From the NCBI GenBank assembly GCA_017415945.1, contig JAFQDR010000039.1:1-10233 (forward strand): 10,233 nucleotides of DNA, read 5' to 3'. How positions within the stretch are numbered: the stretch's first letter is position 1; every line of letters begins with the position of its first letter. The notes beneath the pieces were generated by a model, which did no database searches, was not told where the DNA came from, and saw nothing but the letters and a program-made list of their open reading frames with translations. Made by a program: the position numbers and the translations under genes. This stretch comes from Oscillospiraceae bacterium (GTDB lineage Bacteria > Bacillota_A > Clostridia > Oscillospirales > Oscillospiraceae). Positions 1 to 10,233 of the stretch are shown piece after piece.

Positions 1-283
1 GAAGTTGGACGTGCTGTCCTATATGGATCAAATTCCGGTTTGTACTCATTATCTGCTGGATGGTAAGAAGATCGACCGTTTTCCGTTTCCGGTGGCACTG
101 AAAAGCGCAAAACCGGTCATCGAATATCTGGATGGCTGGCACTGTGATATTTCGGGTGTACGGAGCTGGGAGGAACTACCGGTCAAAGCTCAGAATTATG
201 TCACATTTATCGAAGAACGAATTGGCTGCCCGATCCAATATATTTCCGTCGGTCCCGAAAGAGAAAGTATCATTATACGATAA
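1..283 (+). CDS. purA: Adenylosuccinate synthetase, C-terminal fragment (5' end outside window)
   Basis: This is the 3' end of a gene that starts upstream of the window; the first complete codon is at base 2, giving 93 visible residues before TAA at 281-283. PurA is the cytosolic, GTP-dependent enzyme joining aspartate to IMP to make adenylosuccinate, the first step of the AMP branch. Family features visible are the opening KLDVL stretch, the segment GWHCDISGVRSWEELP (PurA proteins usually have a GW..DI.GVR-type stretch here), a helix containing YVTFIEERIG, and the tail ISVGPERE, matching the conserved SVGP(D/E)R near PurA C-termini. The internal ATG at base 26 is not a start; the frame is open back to base 2. 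It lies 15 bp upstream of purB, which encodes the next enzyme, so the pair makes AMP from IMP. Identification is firm; whether the missing N-terminus is intact cannot be seen. Confidence 0.95.
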   Translation, partial: KLDVLSYMDQIPVCTHYLLDGKKIDRFPFPVALKSAKPVIEYLDGWHCDISGVRSWEELPVKAQNYVTFIEERIGCPIQYISVGPERESIIIR

Positions 284-298
284 CAAAGGAGAAAGAGA

Positions 299-1714
299 AT
301 GTCTGATAAATATGAATCCCCATTATCCTCGCGGTATGCATCGGAATATATGCTTCGACTTTTTTCGCCCGATACAAGATACCGAACCTGGCGTAAGCTT
401 TGGGTTTCTCTCGCGAATGCAGAAAGAATGTTGGGGCTGCCAATCACAAAGGAACAGGTGGATGAGATGGCGGCGCATATCGAAGATATTGACTACGACT
501 GTGTAAACCGGCGTGAAAAAGAAGTACGTCACGATGTTATGGCACACGTGTATGCGTTTGGGAAGGTGGCTCCGTCTGCCGCAGGAGTGATTCATCTGGG
601 AGCAACCAGCTGCTATGTGACCGACAATGCCGATTTGATCATCTATCGGGATGCTATGATGTATTTGCGTTCAGAATTGTTGGGCGTGTTATCCAATCTT
701 TCGGATTTTGCTGAGAAATATAAAGACCTGCCGACGCTGGGTTATACGCACTACCAGCCGGCTCAGCTGGTTACAGTCGGAAAACGCGCGACTCTTTGGA
801 TGCAGGATTTCCTTTCCGATCTTCAGGAAATGGATTTTGCGATTAGGAATATGAAGTTTCTCGGCTGTCGTGGAACGACCGGAACCGAAGCTAGCTTTGT
901 GGACTTGTTCGAGGGGGATACAGAGAAGATTGATGAGATGAACCGCAGGATCGCTGCAGATTTCGGCTTTGAGGAATGTTTCGATGTGGTGGGACAGACC
1001 TATCCTCGCAAGGTGGACAGCCGCCTATTGAATGCGCTTTCCTCCGTGGCACAAAGCTGCTACCGCATGGCAAACGACATCCGACTTTTACAGCATGACC
1101 GTCAACTGGAGGAACCCTTCGAACAGAACCAGATCGGATCTTCTGCCATGGCATATAAACGCAATCCCATGCGCAGTGAACGAATTTGTTCACTTGCCCG
1201 ATATCTCATGGTGGATGCCATGAATGCGCCGATGACTGCGTCGGCACAATGGATGGAGAGAACCCTGGATGATTCTGCAAATCGGCGGATGTCTTTACCC
1301 GAAGGATTTCTCTGCTGCGATGCGATTCTTCGACTTGCACAAAATGTCACGAATGGATTGCGTGTCAATGAAAAAATCATCGAAAAGACGGTCAAGGAAT
1401 CTTTACCGTTTATTGCTACTGAAAATTTGATGATGGAGGCGGTGAAGCGTGGCGGTGACCGCCAAAAGCTTCATGAAGTGATCCGTAGATGTTCCATGGA
1501 GGCAACTGCGAAGATGAAAGATGGAGAAGAGTGTGATCTGCTGTTCCGATTGATTGAAGAAGCAGAATTCAGCCTCACGGAAACAGAGTTGATTGAGCTT
1601 TTGGATCCGAAACTTTATATCGGAAGATGTCCCGAACAGGTTACGGAATTTCTACGGAAAATTAAGACGTTTCTTGACGGCGCGGAGAAAAAAACCGCAG
1701 AAATCAACTTGTAA
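299..1714 (+). CDS. purB: Adenylosuccinate lyase, long (animal ADSL-like) form
   Basis: A complete 471-residue cytosolic enzyme of the fumarase/aspartase superfamily. It releases fumarate twice in purine synthesis: SAICAR to AICAR, and adenylosuccinate to AMP. The superfamily signature loop [11 protein letters not shown] lies at about residues 280-290, with the catalytic serine at Ser281/Ser282 and Lys288 following. The conserved histidines are in RHDVMAH (about 77-83) and THYQPAQ (about 150-156, general acid/base His151). [11 protein letters not shown] (about 320-330) supplies substrate-binding residues. The loop wording and the length recall the human ADSL clade rather than the roughly 430-residue Bacillus subtilis type; that comparison is from memory. 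The ATG at 299 follows AAAGGAG (285-291) with a 7-base spacer and sits 15 bp after purA. The 16 bp gap to guaA indicates co-transcription. No frameshift or missing key residue was seen. Confidence 0.97.
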   Translation: MSDKYESPLSSRYASEYMLRLFSPDTRYRTWRKLWVSLANAERMLGLPITKEQVDEMAAHIEDIDYDCVNRREKEVRHDVMAHVYAFGKVAPSAAGVIHLGATSCYVTDNADLIIYRDAMMYLRSELLGVLSNLSDFAEKYKDLPTLGYTHYQPAQLVTVGKRATLWMQDFLSDLQEMDFAIRNMKFLGCRGTTGTEASFVDLFEGDTEKIDEMNRRIAADFGFEECFDVVGQTYPRKVDSRLLNALSSVAQSCYRMANDIRLLQHDRQLEEPFEQNQIGSSAMAYKRNPMRSERICSLARYLMVDAMNAPMTASAQWMERTLDDSANRRMSLPEGFLCCDAILRLAQNVTNGLRVNEKIIEKTVKESLPFIATENLMMEAVKRGGDRQKLHEVIRRCSMEATAKMKDGEECDLLFRLIEEAEFSLTETELIELLDPKLYIGRCPEQVTEFLRKIKTFLDGAEKKTAEINL

Positions 1715-1715
1715 G

Positions 1716-1724
1716 AAAGAGGTG
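1716..1724 (+). promoter_or_regulatory. Ribosome binding site deciding the guaA start
   Basis: AAAGAGGTG lies six bases before ATG 1731, in the 16 bp gap after the purB stop. It supports this start over the in-frame ATG at 1593, which is buried in purB and would add 46 residues with no family counterpart. Confidence 0.8.
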
Positions 1725-1730
1725 AATACC

Positions 1731-3263
1731 ATGGATCAGATCCTTGTTTTGGATTTTGGCGGTCAGTATAACCAACTGATTGCTCGACGTGTACGTTCCG
1801 AGCAGGTATATGCTGAAATCAGACCATATGACAAAATTACGATTGAGGAAATCCAAACCATCGGCTATCGGGGAATCATATTTACGGGAGGCCCCAACAG
1901 CGTATACAAAGAATCTTCTCCACATTATACATCCGAAATTCTGAACTTAGGAATCCCCATTCTCGGTATCTGCTATGGGGATCAATTGATTGCCTATATG
2001 GAAGGTGGAGAAATCGCTGCGGCGAAGCGTGGAAGAGAATATGGGAAAACCACGTTGGTTACGACGGAAAATGCTTTGTTCGAGGGAGTTCCAAGAGAAA
2101 GCATTTGTTGGATGAGCCATGGTGATTTTATCGAAACACCTCCTGAGGGATTCAGGACCATTGCATCCACCGAAAATTGCCCATGTGCGGCGATGTGTGA
2201 TGAGAGACGAAAGATTTATGGTGTCCAGTTTCATCCGGAGGTGACGCATACCGCTTATGGAAAACAGATCCTTCACAATTTTATTTTTAACATTTGCGGA
2301 TGTAAGGCGGAATGGCGGATGGATAATTTCATCGAAACATCGGTGGAACGATATCGAAAGAGACTGGCGGGGAAAAAGGTTCTTCTTGCACTTTCTGGCG
2401 GTGTGGATTCCTCGGTTGCTGCAGTTCTCATGCATAAGGCAATTGGAAACAATTTGACCTGTGTGTTTGTGGATCATGGCTTGCTCCGAAAAAACGAAGG
2501 TGATTTTGTCGAAGCCACGTTTGGAAAGAAATTCGGAATCCCACTGATCCGTGTGAATGCAGAGGAAAGATTCTTGAAGAAATTGAAGGGTGTGACCGAT
2601 CCGGAGCAAAAACGTAAAATCATCGGTGAAGAATTTATCCGCGTATTTGAAGATGTTGCTAAGGAACTTGGGAAAATGGATGTGCTGGTACAGGGTACTA
2701 TCTATCCCGATGTTATTGAAAGCGGAAAAGGCGATTCTGCTGTGATCAAGAGTCACCATAATGTGGGAGGTCTTCCGGATGTGATTGCTTTTGATGATAT
2801 TGTTGAGCCTCTCAGAGATTTGTTTAAAGACGAAGTGCGGGAAATCGGAACACAACTCGGAATCCCTTCTGAACTTATATGGCGTCAGCCGTTCCCGGGA
2901 CCGGGACTGGCCGTGCGTATCATCGGAGAAATCACGAAGGAAAAGCTGGATCTTTTGCGCGAAGCAGATGCTATTTTCCGTGAGGAAATTGACAATGCAG
3001 GATTGCAAGGCGTTGCAAATCAGTATTTTGCGGTATTAACTGAGATTCGTTCTGTCGGAGTGATGGGAGATGCCCGGACTTACGGTGATACGGTAGCTCT
3101 GCGGGCAGTGACGACGGATGATTTTATGACGGCAGAGTGGACTTACCTTCCACGGGAAGTGCTTGAAAAAGCCAGCAGTCGAATTACGAATGAAGTCAAA
3201 GGAATCACAAGAGTTGTATATGACATCACTTCCAAACCTCCGGCTACGGTGGAATGGGAGTAA
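1731..3263 (+). CDS. guaA: GMP synthase (glutamine-hydrolysing), two-domain form
   Basis: A 510-residue cytosolic enzyme converting XMP, ATP and glutamine to GMP. The N-terminal class I glutamine amidotransferase domain (about 1-190) has the triad Cys81 (in GICYGDQ), His168 and Glu170 (QFHPE). The ATP pyrophosphatase domain follows, with P-loop LSGGVDSS (about 221-228), VDHGLLRK (about 248-254), [12 protein letters not shown] (about 321-332) and [11 protein letters not shown] (about 340-350). The C-terminal dimerisation domain ends in the conserved [12 protein letters not shown]. Length matches the family (about 510-525). The frame is open back to an ATG at 1593, but that overlaps purB heavily; the ATG at 1731 gives the canonical [17 protein letters not shown] start and has a Shine-Dalgarno. 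One oddity is residue 84: from memory the nucleophile elbow of GuaA usually reads CYGMQ, and here it is CYGDQ. There is no guanine or purine riboswitch in the 16 bp upstream, so expression must come from the operon promoter. Confidence 0.98.
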   Translation: MDQILVLDFGGQYNQLIARRVRSEQVYAEIRPYDKITIEEIQTIGYRGIIFTGGPNSVYKESSPHYTSEILNLGIPILGICYGDQLIAYMEGGEIAAAKRGREYGKTTLVTTENALFEGVPRESICWMSHGDFIETPPEGFRTIASTENCPCAAMCDERRKIYGVQFHPEVTHTAYGKQILHNFIFNICGCKAEWRMDNFIETSVERYRKRLAGKKVLLALSGGVDSSVAAVLMHKAIGNNLTCVFVDHGLLRKNEGDFVEATFGKKFGIPLIRVNAEERFLKKLKGVTDPEQKRKIIGEEFIRVFEDVAKELGKMDVLVQGTIYPDVIESGKGDSAVIKSHHNVGGLPDVIAFDDIVEPLRDLFKDEVREIGTQLGIPSELIWRQPFPGPGLAVRIIGEITKEKLDLLREADAIFREEIDNAGLQGVANQYFAVLTEIRSVGVMGDARTYGDTVALRAVTTDDFMTAEWTYLPREVLEKASSRITNEVKGITRVVYDITSKPPATVEWE

Positions 3264-3270
3264 ATGTGTT

Positions 3271-3279
3271 GAGGAGGAG
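3271..3279 (+). promoter_or_regulatory. Extended ribosome binding site of glmS
   Basis: GAGGAGGAG, a tandem GGAG-like site, fills the middle of the 25 bp guaA-glmS gap and ends nine bases before ATG 3289. It is the only recognisable element in the gap; neither a ribozyme core nor a terminator hairpin fits. Confidence 0.8.
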
Positions 3280-3288
3280 TGAAAGATT

Positions 3289-8166
<4,878 letters not shown>

Positions 8167-8175
8167 GGGGATGAC

Positions 8176-9270
8176 ATGGGGAAGGAATATAACAGAAAAA
8201 TTATTTTAGAGGATGGGCAGGAGTATTTTGGTTACGGCTTTGGTGCTTCCAGAGAAAGCGTGTGCGAAATCGTTTTTAATACAGCGATGGTCGGTTATCA
8301 GGAAATCCTGTCCGATCCATCCTATACCGATCAGGCAGTTGTTATGACATATCCCCTGATTGGTAATTACGGTATGGCAGAGGAGGATTATGAGTCAGAG
8401 ACGGCTTCGATGGGTGCATTGATCGTCCGAGAGTATAATGATGAACCTTCTAATTTTCGGAGCATCGCCACGTTATCTGAGGTAATGAAGAAATATGATA
8501 TTCCCGGCATTTCCGGCATCGATACAAGAAAGTTGAGTCGCTCGATCCGGGATTATGGTTCTCGCAAAGTGCTGATCACTGAGGCAGGAACTTCCCTGGA
8601 GGAGGGAATGAAATTATTAAAATCCACGGAGATTCCGAAGGATGCGGTATCCCGTGTCAGCTGCCGCGAGATCGTGGTTTCGCATACCGAGGAAGAAAAG
8701 AATCACGTGGTAGCCATTGATTGCGGTATGAAAAAGAATATTGTACGACTTTTGAATCGACGGGGCTGTAAGGTTACCATTGTGCCTTGGAATACGCCTG
8801 CGGAGGATATTTTGGCGTTGAAACCCGACGGAGTCTTTATTTCCAATGGACCGGGGGATCCTGTTGATGTACCTCAGACCATAGAGGCCGTTAAGAGCAT
8901 CATAGGAAGATGTCCCATTTTTGGCATTTGTCTCGGTCATCAAATCATAGCTCTGGCCTATGGAGCTAAAACTTACAAACTGAAATTTGGACATCATGGA
9001 GGAAATCATCCAGTTTGGAATCTGGAGACCAATAAAATAGAAATTACTTCTCAGAATCATTCCTATGCGGTGGAGACAGATAGCATCGCGGGGACGGAGT
9101 TGTCGGTCACTCACATCAACCTGCTTGACAATACCATCGAAGGCGTGAAGTGTGAAAGCGATCACGTGTTCAGCGTGCAATATCACCCCGAGAGCGCACC
9201 GGGTCCGCAAGATAGTGTTTACCTCTTTGATCGGTTTGTAAAAATGATGGAGGAATATCAGAATGCCTAA
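8176..9270 (+). CDS. carA: Carbamoyl-phosphate synthase, small (glutaminase) subunit
   Basis: A 364-residue subunit that hydrolyses glutamine and channels ammonia to CarB for carbamoyl phosphate, the precursor of pyrimidines and arginine. The N-terminal CarA-specific domain (about 1-150) contains [17 protein letters not shown] (about 34-50), YPLIGNYG (about 59-66) and [10 protein letters not shown] (about 111-120). The class I glutaminase domain (about 178-364) has SNGPGDP (about 223-229), the nucleophile Cys252 in [18 protein letters not shown] (about 270-280), and His337/Glu339 in [10 protein letters not shown]. Length is normal. The start has GAGGGG at 8165-8170 five bases upstream and lies 9 bp after purF. 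The last 8 bases overlap carB. Whether this pair serves pyrimidines, arginine or both cannot be told from the sequence; no pyr or arg biosynthetic genes are visible, and there is no PyrR-type leader between purF and carA. Confidence 0.98.
   Translation: MGKEYNRKIILEDGQEYFGYGFGASRESVCEIVFNTAMVGYQEILSDPSYTDQAVVMTYPLIGNYGMAEEDYESETASMGALIVREYNDEPSNFRSIATLSEVMKKYDIPGISGIDTRKLSRSIRDYGSRKVLITEAGTSLEEGMKLLKSTEIPKDAVSRVSCREIVVSHTEEEKNHVVAIDCGMKKNIVRLLNRRGCKVTIVPWNTPAEDILALKPDGVFISNGPGDPVDVPQTIEAVKSIIGRCPIFGICLGHQIIALAYGAKTYKLKFGHHGGNHPVWNLETNKIEITSQNHSYAVETDSIAGTELSVTHINLLDNTIEGVKCESDHVFSVQYHPESAPGPQDSVYLFDRFVKMMEEYQNA
9249..9270 (+). promoter_or_regulatory. Translational coupling site, carA stop / carB start
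   Basis: GGAGG (9249-9253) within carA precedes the carB ATG (9263-9265) by nine bases, and the carB start overlaps the final eight bases of carA. Coupling would favour equal amounts of the two subunits, which act as a 1:1 complex in the family. Confidence 0.75.
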
Positions 9271-10233
9271 GAGAACAGATATCAAAAAAGTGCTTGTGAT
9301 CGGCTCCGGACCGATTGTGATCGGTCAGGCAGCAGAATTTGACTATGCCGGAACGCAGGCTTGCCTTGCGTTAAAGGAAGAAGGGTATGAGGTTGTCTTA
9401 TGCAATTCCAATCCGGCAACGATCATGACGGATACGGCGATTGCTGATAAAGTGTATATGGAACCGCTGACGTTGGAATACATAGCAAAGATCATTCGCT
9501 ATGAGCGTCCTGATGCGATCCTTCCGGGAATTGGTGGGCAGACGGGACTGAATCTTGCCATGCAGCTTGAAAAAAAGGGGATTCTTGAGGAATGTGGTGT
9601 AGAGCTTCTCGGGACCAAAAGCAGCTCGATCGAACGTGCGGAAGATCGCGAATTATTCAAGGAACTCTGCGAAGTACTTGGGGAACCGGTGCTGCCCTCG
9701 GATATTGCGGGATCCATGGAAGAAGGAGTCAAAGTGGCGCGGCGAATCGGATATCCGGTTGTCCTTCGCCCTGCGTTCACACTGGGAGGTACCGGAGGCG
9801 GTTTTGCTGATAATGAGGAGGAGTTATTAACTCTGATGAAGAATGCTCTGGCGCTTTCGCCGGTAACGCAGTTACTGATTGAAAAGAGCATCAAGGGCTT
9901 TAAAGAAATAGAATACGAAGTCATGCGCGATGCGAATGATACGGCAATCACCATCTGTAACATGGAAAATATAGATCCGGTTGGAATTCATACCGGAGAT
10001 TCCATCGTGGTTTGTCCTTCGCAGACACTGACCAATAAGGAATATCATATGCTTCGGGACAGTGCCCTCAAAATCATTCGCGCTCTGAGAATTGAAGGCG
10101 GCTGCAATGTACAGTTTGCCGTTGATCCAAACTCGTTTCAATATTATCTCATCGAGGTCAATCCAAGAGTGTCGCGTTCCTCTGCTCTGTCCTCCAAGGC
10201 AAGCGGCTACCCGATTGCCCGAGTATCCGCAAA
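9263..10233 (+). CDS. carB: Carbamoyl-phosphate synthase, large subunit, N-terminal part (3' end outside window)
   Basis: The open frame from ATG 9263 runs off the window after 323 codons, roughly the first third of a protein that is usually about 1,070 residues. The visible part is the carboxyphosphate-forming ATP-grasp domain, which makes carboxyphosphate from bicarbonate and ATP and then carbamate with ammonia from CarA. It begins [17 protein letters not shown], the classic CarB N-terminus. Conserved elements are [13 protein letters not shown] (about 21-33), [10 protein letters not shown] (about 48-57), GGQTGLN (about 91-97), Arg129 in AEDRELF, Arg169 in LRPAF, the glycine-rich loop GGTGGG (about 175-180), GIHTGDS (about 241-247) and the metal/ATP-binding [12 protein letters not shown] (about 298-309). 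The start overlaps the carA stop by 8 bp and is preceded by GGAGG inside the end of carA. No defect is seen in the visible portion. Confidence 0.97.
   Translation, partial: MPKRTDIKKVLVIGSGPIVIGQAAEFDYAGTQACLALKEEGYEVVLCNSNPATIMTDTAIADKVYMEPLTLEYIAKIIRYERPDAILPGIGGQTGLNLAMQLEKKGILEECGVELLGTKSSSIERAEDRELFKELCEVLGEPVLPSDIAGSMEEGVKVARRIGYPVVLRPAFTLGGTGGGFADNEEELLTLMKNALALSPVTQLLIEKSIKGFKEIEYEVMRDANDTAITICNMENIDPVGIHTGDSIVVCPSQTLTNKEYHMLRDSALKIIRALRIEGGCNVQFAVDPNSFQYYLIEVNPRVSRSSALSSKASGYPIARVSA

Noticed and set aside
1593..1730. Longer GuaA start at 1593
   Set aside because: The extra 46 residues are the out-of-frame reading of the purB 3' end and have no GuaA counterpart; ATG 1731 has a Shine-Dalgarno and gives the conserved N-terminus.
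1947..3008. A 353-codon open frame on the minus strand opposite guaA
   Set aside because: It lies wholly within a canonical guaA with all motifs, shows no recognisable domain, and has no sign of its own gene context. It is most likely an effect of codon bias in guaA.
8617..9285. A 222-codon minus-strand open frame opposite carA
   Set aside because: Antisense to the conserved carA glutaminase domain, with no recognisable protein features.

Overview
The window is one uninterrupted, plus-strand run of core nitrogen-metabolism genes: purA (3' end only), purB, guaA, glmS, pyrG, purF, carA and carB (5' part only). All eight read in the same direction. Gaps are 9-25 bp, and two junctions overlap (pyrG/purF by 4 bp, carA/carB by 8 bp). 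No gap is long enough to hold a terminator, a riboswitch or an ordinary promoter region, so the simplest reading is one polycistronic operon that begins upstream of the window and continues beyond it. There is no RNA gene, mobile element, CRISPR array or non-coding stretch over 300 bases.

The organism is most likely a low-to-moderate GC Firmicute of the class Clostridia. The pointers are strong AGGAG-type ribosome binding sites, very tight gene packing, a Bacillus-type PurF with a short propeptide and four iron-sulfur cysteines, and a long PurB of the clade that includes animal ADSL, which I recall being common in Clostridia. The taxonomy is inferred; there is no rRNA or other direct marker.

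Layout. 1-283: C-terminus of PurA (IMP + Asp to adenylosuccinate). 299-1714: PurB (adenylosuccinate to AMP, and SAICAR to AICAR). 1731-3263: GuaA (XMP to GMP). 3289-5115: GlmS (Fru-6-P to GlcN-6-P). 5135-6748: PyrG (UTP to CTP). 6745-8166: PurF (first committed step of purine synthesis). 8176-9270 and 9263 to the end: CarA and CarB (carbamoyl phosphate for pyrimidines and arginine).

The genes come from four pathways (purine, pyrimidine, arginine, amino sugar), but six consecutive genes encode glutamine-dependent amidotransferases: three class I (GuaA, PyrG, CarA), two class II (GlmS, PurF), plus the synthetase partner CarB. The first two genes supply the AMP branch, where PurA takes its nitrogen from aspartate. 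What unites the cluster is therefore use of amide or amino nitrogen rather than a single pathway, which suggests control by nitrogen or glutamine status. All enzymes look intact with their catalytic residues in place. The individual genes are well known; the grouping, and the lack of room for the usual gene-specific leaders (for example the glmS ribozyme), are the points worth a second look. I do not see an undescribed system here.
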